From Kocuria sp. (GTDB lineage Bacteria; Actinomycetota; Actinomycetes; Actinomycetales; Micrococcaceae), in the NCBI RefSeq assembly GCF_030530945.1, contig NZ_JAUMTZ010000001.1, positions 429,774 to 493,773 on the forward strand: 64,000 bases of DNA. Direction: 5' to 3'. Below are positions 1 through 9,168 of the stretch, one piece after another. A model generated the notes under the pieces. The model made no database searches and was not told the DNA's origin. It worked only from the letters and a program-made list of their open reading frames with translations. Both the position numbers and the translations under genes were made by a program. How positions within the stretch are numbered: position 1 is the first letter of the stretch; every line of letters starts with the position of its first letter.

Positions 1-2
1 GC

Positions 3-947
3 TCACGGCTGGGGGGCGTGCTGTCCCGGGCGCTGGAGCGCACCGGTGCGGGGATGCTGGACCGGCTGGGGGGTGCTGTGCTCAACGTGGTGGTGGCCGC
101 CCTGATCATGTCCCTGCTGGGTTCCCTGGTGGGGCAGATGGGCATTCCCTCGCTCTCGCAGCAGGTGGCCTCCTCGCAGGTGCTGCGCGGCATCGAACGC
201 CTCACGCCGGACCCGGTGCGCCACGCCATGACGGAGACCCGCAACGCCGTCAGCGGCGCCCAGGGCATCCGGCAGCTGGACGAGCTGCTCTTCCCGTCCC
301 AGGCGGCTCCGGATCCGCAGCAGACCCCGGACTCGCAGACCGTGGCGGACGCCGGGCAGTCCGTGGTCCAGGTGTACGGCACGGCCGCGCAGTGCGCGCA
401 GAACCAGACGGGCTCCGGGTTCGTGGCCCAGCCCGGCACGGTGGTGACCAACGCGCACGTGGTGGCGGGGGTGGACCAGCCCGTGGTCCAGACCCGTGAC
501 GGCCGCGTCTACTCCGCCCAGACCGTGCACTACGACGCCGCCTCCGACCTCGCTGTGCTGCGCGTCCCCGGTCTGTCGGAGGCGGCGCTGCCCCTGCGCA
601 GCTCCGTGACACCGGGGGAGACCGTGTCCTTCGCGGGCTACCCACTGGGCGGGCCCTACACCCTGCGCCCGGCCACGGTGCAGGGTGAGGCGGTGGCACC
701 CGTGCAGAACGTGACCACGGGGGAGACCCAGACCCGCAGCATCATCCAGATCGCCGGCAACGTGGAGCAGGGCAACTCCGGCGGCCCGCTGCTGGACGAC
801 TCCGGGCGGGTGCTCGGGGTGGTGTTCGCCAAGGCCGTGCAGGGCGAGGCGGGGTACGTGATCCCGGCGGACCGGGTGCAGGAGGCGCTCACCGCCACGG
901 GGGAGGCCACCGCGGCCGCGAGCACCGGCCAGTGCGTGGCCTCCTGA
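3..947 (+). CDS. marP: MarP-like membrane-anchored serine protease, 5' end cut off by the window
   Basis: The reading frame is open to the left edge, so the upstream membrane helices of a CvpA-like domain are missing; what remains is one last hydrophobic helix, a linker and a trypsin-fold protease. Counting from the GTG at 18, the triad is His147 (in VVTNAHVVAG), Asp177 (in AASDLAV) and Ser254 (in GNSGGPLL). Cys126 and a Cys four residues from the C-terminus match the paired cysteines that form a regulatory disulfide in mycobacterial MarP. Family role: an extracytoplasmic protease needed for acid and oxidative stress resistance. The GTG at 18 is only an internal in-frame codon, because the coding frame continues upstream of it. 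The next gene is convergent. Confidence 0.85.
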   Translation, partial: SRLGGVLSRALERTGAGMLDRLGGAVLNVVVAALIMSLLGSLVGQMGIPSLSQQVASSQVLRGIERLTPDPVRHAMTETRNAVSGAQGIRQLDELLFPSQAAPDPQQTPDSQTVADAGQSVVQVYGTAAQCAQNQTGSGFVAQPGTVVTNAHVVAGVDQPVVQTRDGRVYSAQTVHYDAASDLAVLRVPGLSEAALPLRSSVTPGETVSFAGYPLGGPYTLRPATVQGEAVAPVQNVTTGETQTRSIIQIAGNVEQGNSGGPLLDDSGRVLGVVFAKAVQGEAGYVIPADRVQEALTATGEATAAASTGQCVAS

Positions 948-1035
948 GCCCTCCCGGGGCTCTCACGGGTCCCGCCCGGGCGGCACCCGGCCTCGGGCCC
1001 CCCTCGGAGCTGGCGGGCCAGCCCGCGGGACCGGG

Positions 1036-1482
1036 TCAGCGCAGCCCCAGGTGCCGGGCCACCACGTCCACGCCCAGCTCGTAGCCCAGCACACCGGCTC
1101 CCGCGATCACCGCGGTGGCCTGCGGGGACACGAACGAGGTGTGCCGGAAGGCCTCCCGTCGGTGCACGTTGGAGATGTGCACCTCCACCACGGGCATTTC
1201 GCACATCTCCAGCGCGTCGTGGACCGCCACGGAGTAGTGGGTCAGGGCGGCGGGGTTGATCACGATCCCGCAGGCCTCCGTCCGGGCCTGCTGGATCCAG
1301 TCCACGATCTGGCCCTCCCAGTTGGACTGCTCGAACACGACCTCCAGGCCGTAGGTCTGCGCGCGGGCGCGCACGTTCGCCTCCACGTCCGCGAGGGTGG
1401 TGTGCCCGTAGACCTCGGGCCTGCGGGTGCCCAGGGTGTTCAGGTTGGGGCCGTTGAGGACGAACAGCGGTGACTCGGTCAT
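1036..1482 (-). CDS. aroQ: Type II 3-dehydroquinate dehydratase
   Basis: A 148-residue protein with the hallmark LNGPNLNTLG near the N-terminus, the catalytic Tyr in RRPEVYG, the central INPAALTHYS block and the VHISNVHRRE motif carrying the catalytic His. It dehydrates 3-dehydroquinate to 3-dehydroshikimate in the cytosolic shikimate pathway. The frame extends nine codons upstream to 1509, but the ATG at 1482 gives the usual family length and sits 6 nt after a -10-like TTGAAT, consistent with a leaderless start. It is a lone gene here, separated from acs by a strong hairpin. Confidence 0.9.
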   Translation of the reverse strand: MTESPLFVLNGPNLNTLGTRRPEVYGHTTLADVEANVRARAQTYGLEVVFEQSNWEGQIVDWIQQARTEACGIVINPAALTHYSVAVHDALEMCEMPVVEVHISNVHRREAFRHTSFVSPQATAVIAGAGVLGYELGVDVVARHLGLR

Positions 1483-1506
1483 GCCCTCATTCAACACGAG
1501 TGCGCG

Positions 1507-1558
1507 CACGACGCCGCCGCGGTGCCCCTCGGGGGAGAGGCGCCGCGGCGGCGTCGTG
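1507..1558 (-). terminator. Long GC hairpin downstream of acs
   Basis: A perfect 16-bp inverted repeat (CACGACGCCGCCGCGG paired with its complement) around a 20-nt loop lies 21 bases past the acs stop codon and just upstream of aroQ. There is no clear U tract, as is common in high-GC genomes. The stem carries a variant of the ACGACGCC word that recurs through the window. Confidence 0.6.
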
Positions 1559-1579
1559 ACAGGGGTGGTGCGGGCGCGG

Positions 1580-3532
1580 CTACTTGCCGCCCAGGGAGTC
1601 CACGATCTGCTGCATGACCGTCTGGTCCGCCAGCGTGGAGACGTCCCCCACGGGGCGGTCCTCTGCGACGTCCTTGAGCAGGCGGCGCATGATCTTCCCG
1701 GAGCGGGTCTTGGGCAGCTCGGGGACGATCAGGACCTTCTTGGGCTTGGCGATCGGAGAGATCTCGGTGCCCACGTGCGCGCGGATCTCCTCCGCGAGCT
1801 CCGCGGCGTCCCGGCCCTCGGCGGTGGCCTGGTCCGAGAGGATCACGAACGCGAAGACGGCCTGGCCGGTGGTCTCGTCCTTGGCGCCCACCACGGCGGC
1901 CTCCGCCACGGAGGGGTGGGAGACCAGCGCGGACTCGATCTCCGGGGTGGAGAGCCGGTGGCCGGAGACGTTCATGACGTCGTCCACGCGGCCCAGGATC
2001 CACACGTCCCCGTCCGCGTCCCGCCGGGCGCCGTCCCCGGCGAAGTACTTGTCACCGAACTGGCCCCAGTAGGTGTTCACGAAGCGCTCGTCGTCACCCC
2101 AGATGGTGCGCAGCATGGAGGGCCACGGCTTGCGGACCACCAGGAAGCCGTCCGTCTCGTTCGGGAGTGAAGTGCCGGCGTCGTCCACCACGTCCACGGC
2201 GATGCCCGGCAGCGGAACCTGCGCGGAGCCCGGCTTGGTGGCTGTGACACCGGGCAGCGGGGAGATCATCATGGCGCCGGTCTCGGTCTGCCACCACGTG
2301 TCCACGATGGGGCACCGGCCGCCGCCGATCACCCGGTGGAACCAGGTCCAGGCCTCGGGGTTGATGGCCTCGCCCACGGTGCCCAGCAGGCGCAGGGAGC
2401 TGAGGTCCCACTCGGCGGGGATGTCCTCGCCCCACTTCATCATGGTGCGGATGGCGGTGGGGGAGGTGTAGAGGATGCTCACGCCGTACTTCTGCACGAT
2501 CTCCCAGAACCGCCCGCGGTGCGGGGAGTCCGGGGTGCCCTCGTAGATCACCTGGGTGGCACCGTTCACCAGCGGGCCGTAGGTGATGTACGTGTGCCCG
2601 GTGACCCACCCGACGTCCGCGGTGCACCAGTAGACGTCCGTCTCGGGCTTGAGGTCGAACACGTTCTTGTGCGTGAACGCCGCCTGCGTGAGGTAGCCGC
2701 CGGTGGTGTGCAGGATGCCCTTGGGCTTCCCGGTGGTGCCGGAGGTGTACAGGATGAACAGGGGGTCCTCGGCGTTCTGCTCGGAGGGGGTGTGCTCGGT
2801 GGAGGCGTCCCCCACGACCTCGTGCCACCACACGTCCCGGCCGTCCTGGAAGGCCACGTCCTCGCCGTTGCGCTTCACGACCACCACGTGCTGGACGGAC
2901 TCCCCGCCCTTGGCCAGCGCGGCGTCCACGGCGGGCTTCAGGGTGGTGGGCTTGCCGCGGCGGTAGGAACCGTCCGCGGTGACCACGAGCTTGGCCTGGC
3001 CGTCCTCGATGCGGGAGCGCAGGGCGTCCGCGGAGAAGCCGCCGAAGACCACGGAGTGGATCGCGCCGATGCGCGCGCACGCGAGCATGGTGATCACGGC
3101 CTCCGCGATCATGGGCAGGTACACCGCCACGCGGTCCCCCTTGGTGACGCCCAGGGACTCGAACGCGTTGGCCGCCTTCGAGACCTCGTCCTTCAGCTGC
3201 GCGTACGTGTAGGAGGCGCTGTCCCCGGGCTCACCCTCGAAGTGCAGGGCCACGCGGTCCCCGTGGCCTGCCGCCACGTGGCGGTCCACGGCGTTGTAGG
3301 CGGCGTTCAGCGTGCCGTCCTGGAACCACTTTGCGAACGGCGGGTTGGACCAGTCCAGCGTCTCCGTGAAGGGCGTGGACCACGTGAGCAGCTCGCGGGC
3401 CTGGTCCGCCCAGAACTCCTCGCCCTGCTCCTCCGCCCGCGCGTACAGCTCCGCGGTGGCGTTCGCCTGGGCGGCGAACTCCTCACTGGGGGCGAAGGTC
3501 TTCGGCTGGGATCCGGTGGGTTCGGGGGTCAT
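1580..3532 (-). CDS. acs: Acetyl-CoA synthetase (AMP-forming)
   Basis: A 650-residue ANL-superfamily enzyme activating acetate to acetyl-CoA through acetyl-AMP. Visible are the N-terminal acetyl-CoA synthetase domain, the phosphate loop YTSGTTGKPKG at about residues 262-272, the DTWWQTETG substrate-site block, the hinge/adenylation motif and the C-terminal PKTRSGKIMRR with the lysine known in the family to be inactivated by acetylation. The open frame begins at 3685, but the ATG at 3532 has AAGGAG 5 nt upstream and the correct family length. Monocistronic, divergent from nth. Confidence 0.95.
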   Translation of the reverse strand: MTPEPTGSQPKTFAPSEEFAAQANATAELYARAEEQGEEFWADQARELLTWSTPFTETLDWSNPPFAKWFQDGTLNAAYNAVDRHVAAGHGDRVALHFEGEPGDSASYTYAQLKDEVSKAANAFESLGVTKGDRVAVYLPMIAEAVITMLACARIGAIHSVVFGGFSADALRSRIEDGQAKLVVTADGSYRRGKPTTLKPAVDAALAKGGESVQHVVVVKRNGEDVAFQDGRDVWWHEVVGDASTEHTPSEQNAEDPLFILYTSGTTGKPKGILHTTGGYLTQAAFTHKNVFDLKPETDVYWCTADVGWVTGHTYITYGPLVNGATQVIYEGTPDSPHRGRFWEIVQKYGVSILYTSPTAIRTMMKWGEDIPAEWDLSSLRLLGTVGEAINPEAWTWFHRVIGGGRCPIVDTWWQTETGAMMISPLPGVTATKPGSAQVPLPGIAVDVVDDAGTSLPNETDGFLVVRKPWPSMLRTIWGDDERFVNTYWGQFGDKYFAGDGARRDADGDVWILGRVDDVMNVSGHRLSTPEIESALVSHPSVAEAAVVGAKDETTGQAVFAFVILSDQATAEGRDAAELAEEIRAHVGTEISPIAKPKKVLIVPELPKTRSGKIMRRLLKDVAEDRPVGDVSTLADQTVMQQIVDSLGGK

Positions 3533-3738
3533 GGTGCTCCTTCGCTGGGACCGCCGCGCTCCACTTCCGGTGGGTGCGTGGCGCAGTTCACATTCGCCCG
3601 CCAGCTTAGACGAGACCGGCCGGTGTGCTCCATCGCCGGGGCGCGTTCTCCGGCGGGCTCCCAGCGGTTCCGGGGTGGGCGCCACCGCACCCGCTCCCGG
3701 GTTTGACCCCCGCTCGGGCGGCCAGGATGATCGAGGGC

Positions 3739-4602
3739 ATGAACTCCCCCGCTGCCGCCGCCCACGTGCGCTTCGTCCCGGCGCGGCACGCGGAGCAGGC
3801 GGCCGCGCGGCGTCGTCGTGCCAGGGCGGAGACGCCCCTGGCGCGGACCCGGCGGGCGCGGAAGATCCAGCGCATCCTCGCGCAGACGTACCCGTACGCC
3901 GTGGCGGAGCTGGACTTCGACGACGCCTGGCAGCTTCTCGTGGCCACCGTCCTGTCCGCGCAGACCACGGACGTCCGCGTCAACGCCGTGACCCCCGGGC
4001 TCTTCGCCGCGTACCCCGGGCCGCGTGAACTCGCCGAGGCGCCGGCCGACGACGTCCAGGAGATGGTGCGCCCCCTCGGCTTCTACCGTTCCAAGGCGCG
4101 CTCCGTCCAGGCGCTCGCCGCGCGCGTCGTGGACGAGTACGACGGCGCCGTGCCCGGCTCCCTCGCGGAGCTCGTGACCCTGCCCGGCGTGGGCCGCAAG
4201 ACGGCGAACGTGGTGCTCGGCAACGCGTTCGGGGTGCCCGGGATCACCGTGGACACGCACTTCGGCAGGCTCGCCCGGCGGCTCGGCTGGACCGCGCAGG
4301 AGGACCCCGTGAAGGTGGAGGCGGACGTGGCCGCGCTGTTCCCGCCCGCGCTGTGGACCGAGTTGTCCCACGAGCTGATCTACCACGGGCGCCGAATCTG
4401 CCACGCCCGCAAACCCGCGTGCGGGGTGTGCCCCGTGGCGGACCTGTGCCCCTCGTACGGGGAGGGTCCCACGGATCCGGCGGCGGCGCGGGCGCTGCTC
4501 GGCTACGAACTGAAACCCGGCCGCGAGGAGTTGCTCGCCGGCTTCCTGGCGGGACGCACCCGGCGGCAGCTGCGCGCCGAGGGACACGCGCTCAGTGCGT
4601 GA
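3739..4602 (+). CDS. nth: Endonuclease III (DNA glycosylase/AP lyase)
   Basis: A 287-residue base-excision repair enzyme removing oxidised pyrimidines. It has the helix-hairpin-helix LPGVGRKTANVV containing the catalytic Lys, the catalytic Asp in TVDTHFGR, and a C-terminal cysteine set spaced C-x6-C-x2-C-x5-C for the [4Fe-4S] cluster. An upstream ATG at 3727 is possible, but the ATG at 3739 lies exactly 7 nt after GATGAT, matching the leaderless pattern seen in neighbours. The N-terminus carries about 35 extra basic residues. The NUDIX gene follows after 11 nt, so they are probably co-transcribed. Confidence 0.93.
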   Translation: MNSPAAAAHVRFVPARHAEQAAARRRRARAETPLARTRRARKIQRILAQTYPYAVAELDFDDAWQLLVATVLSAQTTDVRVNAVTPGLFAAYPGPRELAEAPADDVQEMVRPLGFYRSKARSVQALAARVVDEYDGAVPGSLAELVTLPGVGRKTANVVLGNAFGVPGITVDTHFGRLARRLGWTAQEDPVKVEADVAALFPPALWTELSHELIYHGRRICHARKPACGVCPVADLCPSYGEGPTDPAAARALLGYELKPGREELLAGFLAGRTRRQLRAEGHALSA

Positions 4603-4613
4603 GAGGACGGACG

Positions 4614-5396
4614 ATGACCACTCCCCAGCCCCACACGGGCGGACCGCGCGAGCAGCTCGTGGAGCTCGCCCGCCACGGCGACACCGTGCTGGTGCAGGAC
4701 CGCGAGCCGTGGCGGATCGGGCAGCTGGGCGAGAACTTCCGGCACTCCGCGGTGCTCATCCTCTTCGGCGCGCTGGACCGCGTGCCCTCCGCGTACGCCG
4801 AGCACTCCGAGGGGCCGGGGCGGGACCTGGACGTGCTGCTCGTGCAGCGCGCCTCCACCCTGCGGGCGCACCCCGGCCAGGTGGCGTTCCCGGGCGGACG
4901 CCTGGACCCGCCGGACGGGGAGCTGGGCACCACGCTGGAGTTTCCCGGTGGGACCGTCAGTGCACCGCACGTGCGCGCCGCCCTGCGGGAGGCCCACGAG
5001 GAGACCGGCCTGGACCCGAGCGGCGTGGAGGTGCTCGGCGCGCTGCACGAGGTGCCGCTGCCCGTGAGCAACCACATGGTCACCCCGGTGATCGGCTGGT
5101 GGTGCAGTCCCTCGCCCGTGGACGTGGTGGACCACGCGGAGTCCTCCCTGGTGTTCCGCGTGCCGGTGCTGGACCTCATCAACCCCGCCCACCGCTACTA
5201 CGCCACGGTGACCCGGGGGAACCAGACCTACAAGTCCCCGGCGTTCGACCTCTCCGTGGCCGGGGTGGACGGGACCGTGACCGTGTGGGGCTTCACGGGA
5301 GTGGTCCTGGACCGCGTGCTCGACCGGCTGGGGTGGGCCGTGGAGTGGGACCGGTCCGTGAAGCGGCCGGCGCCGGGGATGGGTGGCGCGAAGTAG
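4614..5396 (+). CDS. NUDIX hydrolase, CoA-pyrophosphatase type
   Basis: A 260-residue protein with the VAFPGGRLD block and a NUDIX helix REAHEETGL, the arrangement of NudL/PCD1-like CoA diphosphatases. About 13 extra residues sit between the GGRLD block and the REAHEE helix compared with the usual CoA-type box, so the spacing of the motif is stretched although the catalytic Glu residues are present. ATG at 4614 follows GAGAGGACGG, an adequate ribosome site. It lies 11 nt after nth and is probably its operon partner, a common actinobacterial pairing. Substrate (CoA, or another nucleotide) is inferred. Confidence 0.85.
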   Translation: MTTPQPHTGGPREQLVELARHGDTVLVQDREPWRIGQLGENFRHSAVLILFGALDRVPSAYAEHSEGPGRDLDVLLVQRASTLRAHPGQVAFPGGRLDPPDGELGTTLEFPGGTVSAPHVRAALREAHEETGLDPSGVEVLGALHEVPLPVSNHMVTPVIGWWCSPSPVDVVDHAESSLVFRVPVLDLINPAHRYYATVTRGNQTYKSPAFDLSVAGVDGTVTVWGFTGVVLDRVLDRLGWAVEWDRSVKRPAPGMGGAK

Positions 5397-5435
5397 CATC
5401 CTGCGGGTTCGTCCGGTGCGCGCAGTGCTGGACTA

Positions 5436-5457
5436 GGGAGCCGGGTCACGGGCTCCC
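5436..5457. terminator. Hairpin between convergent NUDIX and MFS genes
   Basis: GGGAGCC and GGCTCCC pair around an 8-nt loop. The stem straddles the stop codon of the leftward MFS gene at 5446, so it could serve both converging transcripts. Confidence 0.5.
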
Positions 5458-6732
5458 TTCGAGGCGCATGGTGCGCACGGCTCGGGAGGTCGCCAGCAGC
5501 AGGACGCCCAGGAGTCCCACGAGGCACACGCCAAGCCCCAGCACGGTGCTCAGTCCGGCGGACACGGCGGCCCCGGAGAGCACCGGGGCCACCACGGAGG
5601 CCAGCCCGCCCACGAGTCCGAAGGTGGCGAGCACGCGACCCTGCATGCCGGACGCGGTGCGGGCGAAGACGTAGCCGAACAGTCCGCCGTTGAGAGCGGG
5701 GGAGGGCAGCATGCACACCACCGCGATCACGAACATGAGCACAGGGCGGTGTGGCAGGGCGAAGAACGCCCCGAACGCCAGCACCATGAACCCCAGCCCC
5801 AGGATGGCGGTCCAGCCGGCGGGAAGATGGTCGGTGATGACCGGGGTGACGGTGCTGCCGAGGATCCCTCCTCCCGCGAACCCGGCCGTGACCAGGCCGA
5901 TCTGGAACGCGGGCACCCCTTCGGCGCGCAGGGAGAACACGGTCCACGTGGTGGCGGTGAACACCATGAGGTTCACCAGCGGAGCGCTGATCAGCACCCG
6001 GAGCAGCGCGGCTTCACTGGCGAGGTGGCGCAGACTCTCGCGGTACCCGCTGAGAATCTGGCGGGGCAGTGCACGTCTCCGGGCGTCCGTACCGGGCGTC
6101 GACGGAGGGCCCAGGTCCGCAGTGATGGCACGCAGGGATACCAGGAATCCGGCATCGCACACGCAGCGCAGCACGAACGGCAGCGCCGGGAGAACGCCGT
6201 AGAGGGCTCCCGAGGCGGGGGACCCGATGATCGAGAGTGTCGCGCTTCGCGCGTGAGCCGCGCTCATGGCGCGCGGGTACTCCACGGGCGCGATCAGCGT
6301 CTTGAGGGATCCGTCCAGCGCAGGATCCGCCAGTCCAGAGGCCCCCGAGGCCACCGCGGTGAGAGTGACGAGCGTCACCGCGAGGCCCCAGGAAGGCCCT
6401 GCGCCCGCCAGGGTGACGGCCACGAGCAGGGCGGCCAGGGCGACGTCGGCGGCGCACAGCACCAGGACGGCCCGGTTCAGCAACGAACGACGCGATCTCA
6501 GGTCCGCGAGCCCGCCGCCCACGATCCCGGCCACGAGTTCGAGTGCCGTGAGGCACCCCGCTGCCACGCCGGCAACGGCCACGTCTCCGGTGGCGTCGAT
6601 GACGGCCAGGGAGACCGCGAGGTTGGTGCTGGAGGAGACCGTCAGGAACGTGGTGGCCCCGAACCACCGTCGGTAGGACGGATGGCGGAACGGGCTGCGG
6701 GCGTTGACCACTGTGCGCTGCGGGTCCTTCAC
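5446..6732 (-). CDS. Major facilitator superfamily transporter (EntS-like)
   Basis: A 428-residue protein with about 12 hydrophobic helices and the cytoplasmic GGLADLRSRRSLL loop after the second helix, which is the MFS signature A region. The overall length, the short N-terminus with HPSYRRWFG, and the conserved Arg-rich loops resemble EntS/MefA-type drug or siderophore exporters. It starts at a GTG (6732). A possible -10 (TAGGAT on the minus strand, about 6749-6754) lies a short distance upstream. No ligand can be assigned from sequence. The iron importer is 40 kb away, so a siderophore role is only a family possibility. Confidence 0.8.
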   Translation of the reverse strand: MKDPQRTVVNARSPFRHPSYRRWFGATTFLTVSSSTNLAVSLAVIDATGDVAVAGVAAGCLTALELVAGIVGGGLADLRSRRSLLNRAVLVLCAADVALAALLVAVTLAGAGPSWGLAVTLVTLTAVASGASGLADPALDGSLKTLIAPVEYPRAMSAAHARSATLSIIGSPASGALYGVLPALPFVLRCVCDAGFLVSLRAITADLGPPSTPGTDARRRALPRQILSGYRESLRHLASEAALLRVLISAPLVNLMVFTATTWTVFSLRAEGVPAFQIGLVTAGFAGGGILGSTVTPVITDHLPAGWTAILGLGFMVLAFGAFFALPHRPVLMFVIAVVCMLPSPALNGGLFGYVFARTASGMQGRVLATFGLVGGLASVVAPVLSGAAVSAGLSTVLGLGVCLVGLLGVLLLATSRAVRTMRLEGSP

Positions 6733-6779
6733 GCTGGGGGGCGGAACGCCTCATCCTAACCGCAGTGCTGTGGCCGATG

Positions 6780-8537
6780 TCACTTCGCGTCCGCGTAGGA
6801 CGTCACCACGGTCGCGGCCACCGGGACCTCCACCGGCACCGCCCCGAACACCGTGCGCACCGCCTGCTCCGCGGCATCCGTGACCACCTGCCGCACCTGC
6901 TCCGCGTGCTCCTGCGCGCAGTGCACCATGACCTCGTCGTGCAGGAAGAACACGAGCTCCGCGTCCACCTCGGCCACGTGCAGGCCCTGGCGGATGTGCC
7001 CGAGCCATGCCAGCGCCCACTCCGCGGCCGAGCCCTGCACCACGAAGTTCCGGGAGAACCGGCCGTGGCTGCGGGACGCCTGCGCCGCGCGGCGCTCGCC
7101 GGCCTGCGTGTCCGTGGCGCGCTGCACCTCGAACCACTCCGGGCCCGGCGCGGGGGACCAGCGGCCCAGGTACGTGCACACCTGCTGCCCGAGCTCGCCC
7201 ACCCGCGCGGCGTGCTCCACGTATCCCACCGCGCGCGGGAACATGCGGGTCAGCTGCGGCATGAACCGCCCGCCGGACCCGGACGTGGCGCCGTACATGG
7301 CCCCGAGCAGCGCCAGCTTCGCATGGGAGCGCTCCGTGAGCTCCGAGCCGCGGGCCTGGCCCTGCTGCGCAATGGACTCGTAGAGGTCACGGCCGCGCGA
7401 GGCCTCGGCCAGGGCGTCGTCGCGCGCCAGGATGGCCAGCACCCGCGGTTCCAGCTGGGCGGCGTCCGCCACGACGAGCGCGTGGCCGGGCTCCGCGCGC
7501 ACGGCGTCCCGGATGTACTTGGGAATCTGCAGGGCGCCTCCGCCGCGTGCGGCCCACCGGCCGGTGACGACGCCGCCCACCACGTACTCGGCGTGGAACC
7601 GCCCGTCCTGCACCCAGGTGTCCAGCCAGTGCCAGCCGGTGTTCGAGAAGACGCGGGAGAGCTTCTTGTACTCCAGCACGGGCGCGACCGTGGCCACACG
7701 CTGCTCCTGCGGCCGGCCGTTGACAAGGGTCCACTCCTGGAGCTTGAACGCGCGGGTGGTGTCCACGTCCACCCCGGCGTTGCGCAGCGCCTTGAGCAGC
7801 TCCACTGGGGAGTCCGGGTTCAGCGTGGGCGCGGACAGGGCTGCGCGGACCTCCTCCGCCAGCTCCTGCATGCGCCGCGGGCGCTCCTCACCCGCCGGGC
7901 GGGGGCCGAGCAGCTCCTCCAGGATCTCCTGGTGGACCACTGGGTTCCAGGGGATGCCGCGGTGGCGCATGTCCGCGGCGACGAGTGCGCCCTGGGACTC
8001 CAGGCCCAGCAGCCGTTCCAGGCGGTGCGGGTTCCGGGCGGTGGCGCACGCGCTGGTCTGGGCCGCGAGTTCGGCACTCAGCTCCGCGACGCCCGGGCCG
8101 CGTTCCTCCGCCACGGCGAACAGCGAGCCCTGGTTACTCGCGGCTGCCAGAGACCGAGGTCCAGGAACGTGGCGTGGGTCTGACGGTTCGAGCACGGGGT
8201 GGTAGTCGAGCAGGCGTGGTTCGCCGGCGTCGTCGGGCACGCCCGAGCCCGGTGCGGTGGAGGCGGTCGCCAGGATGGTGGCGCACAGCCCCAGGTCCCG
8301 GCACCGCGTGACCCACACCCCGGCGGCGCACAGCAGCGCGGCGGGCACGGACGTGTCCTGCCAGGTCCACACGGGCGGCTGCGTCCCGGCGCGGGCGGCG
8401 GCCTCCTCCCGCTGGGCGACGACGCCGGGCAGCTCCGCGTCCGTGACGGTCACCTCCCGCCCGGCGCGCTCGCCGCGGGCGGAGACCCCCTGCAGGACCC
8501 AGGTCCCGGGCTCGGCGGCGGCCACCACGATGTGCAT
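6780..8537 (-). CDS. Stand-alone family-A DNA polymerase (Pol I-like, no 5' nuclease)
   Basis: A 585-residue protein with the palm motifs of DNA polymerase I: motif A as VVADAAQLEPR, motif B as R-x3-K-x7-YG (RSHAKLALLGAMYG) and motif C as FLHDEVMVH. There is no 5'-nuclease domain, and the N-terminal 200 residues resemble a worn 3'-5' exonuclease region without an obvious intact acidic set. Motif A has Ala-Ala where Tyr-Ser is usual, and the motif-B position normally Phe or Tyr is Leu. Actinobacteria commonly carry such a second polymerase, annotated as bifunctional exonuclease/polymerase; role is probably repair. The ATG at 8537 is 7 nt after CATAAT and is preferred over ATG 8546. Confidence 0.85.
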   Translation of the reverse strand: MHIVVAAAEPGTWVLQGVSARGERAGREVTVTDAELPGVVAQREEAAARAGTQPPVWTWQDTSVPAALLCAAGVWVTRCRDLGLCATILATASTAPGSGVPDDAGEPRLLDYHPVLEPSDPRHVPGPRSLAAASNQGSLFAVAEERGPGVAELSAELAAQTSACATARNPHRLERLLGLESQGALVAADMRHRGIPWNPVVHQEILEELLGPRPAGEERPRRMQELAEEVRAALSAPTLNPDSPVELLKALRNAGVDVDTTRAFKLQEWTLVNGRPQEQRVATVAPVLEYKKLSRVFSNTGWHWLDTWVQDGRFHAEYVVGGVVTGRWAARGGGALQIPKYIRDAVRAEPGHALVVADAAQLEPRVLAILARDDALAEASRGRDLYESIAQQGQARGSELTERSHAKLALLGAMYGATSGSGGRFMPQLTRMFPRAVGYVEHAARVGELGQQVCTYLGRWSPAPGPEWFEVQRATDTQAGERRAAQASRSHGRFSRNFVVQGSAAEWALAWLGHIRQGLHVAEVDAELVFFLHDEVMVHCAQEHAEQVRQVVTDAAEQAVRTVFGAVPVEVPVAATVVTSYADAK

Positions 8538-8544
8538 GGGCCTC

Positions 8545-8550
8545 ATTATG
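8545..8550 (-). promoter_or_regulatory. -10 box for leaderless polymerase gene
   Basis: CATAAT on the minus strand, with exactly 7 nt before the ATG at 8537. This matches the spacing seen before many other starts in the window. Confidence 0.55.
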
Positions 8551-8721
8551 CGGCGGGGCTCCGACAGCGGCCGCGGCGAGCTCCGCGGGTGGGATTCCCG
8601 GCTCCCGGGCGGGGTCGACCCCGATCCCGGTGCCTGTCCCGCCCACGGACCCGGTGCTGCGTGGGGTCGGGACGTGGGCACGCAGCTGCGCCCGTGGGTG
8701 CCCACCGCGGTGCCAGCGGGG

Positions 8722-9168
8722 TCACCCCGCGGCGAGCACCTCCCGGGCGTGGGCGTACTTCCGCTCCAGCCGGGCACGGGTGTCCGCGTCCAGGAGCGCG
8801 GTGCGGGCGGGATCGGTGTTGTCGTCAAGGTCCGCCTGCTTCACCACCCGCGCCAGGGGATCGGCGAGCACCCTGCGGTAGTAGGCGTCCTGGTCCTCGT
8901 CCGCCTGCCTGGTCATGGCGTCCACCCCGGAGACCACCTCTGCGGGAAACTCCGCTCGGAGGTCGTCGAGGGTGACGGGGGTGTCCTCCACGACGTCGTG
9001 CAGCCACGCCACCGTCTGGGCGGCCTCCAAGTGGTCCGCGGGAGCATGGTGGCGCACCCGGTCCGCAACGCGGCGGGGGTGGTCGATGTAGTCGGCACCG
9101 GTCTTGTCCGTCTGTCCGTGGTGCGCGCGGGTGGCGATCTCCCGGGCGCGGTCCGTGAGCGTGCTCAT
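8722..9168 (-). CDS. Small HD-domain protein, RelA/SpoT-type (p)ppGpp hydrolase-like
   Basis: A 148-residue protein with the ordered signature of the SpoT/MESH1 hydrolase fold: HHGQTDKTGADYIDHP, then the metal-binding pair in VAWLHDVVEDT, then a Lys-rich segment ending LDDNTDP. No synthetase, TGS or ACT domain is present, so it is a stand-alone small hydrolase candidate that would remove pyrophosphate from (p)ppGpp or a related nucleotide. ATG at 9168 has CGAGGAG 5 nt upstream. It lies between a DNA polymerase and a broken peptidyl-tRNA hydrolase gene. The family assignment is firm; the substrate is inferred. Confidence 0.8.
   Translation of the reverse strand: MSTLTDRAREIATRAHHGQTDKTGADYIDHPRRVADRVRHHAPADHLEAAQTVAWLHDVVEDTPVTLDDLRAEFPAEVVSGVDAMTRQADEDQDAYYRRVLADPLARVVKQADLDDNTDPARTALLDADTRARLERKYAHAREVLAAG

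Noticed and set aside
5446..6732. Assigning the MFS transporter as the exporter for the siderophore imported at 46-50 kb
   Set aside because: Distance of 40 kb, no iron box nearby and no siderophore synthesis genes make this unsupported.
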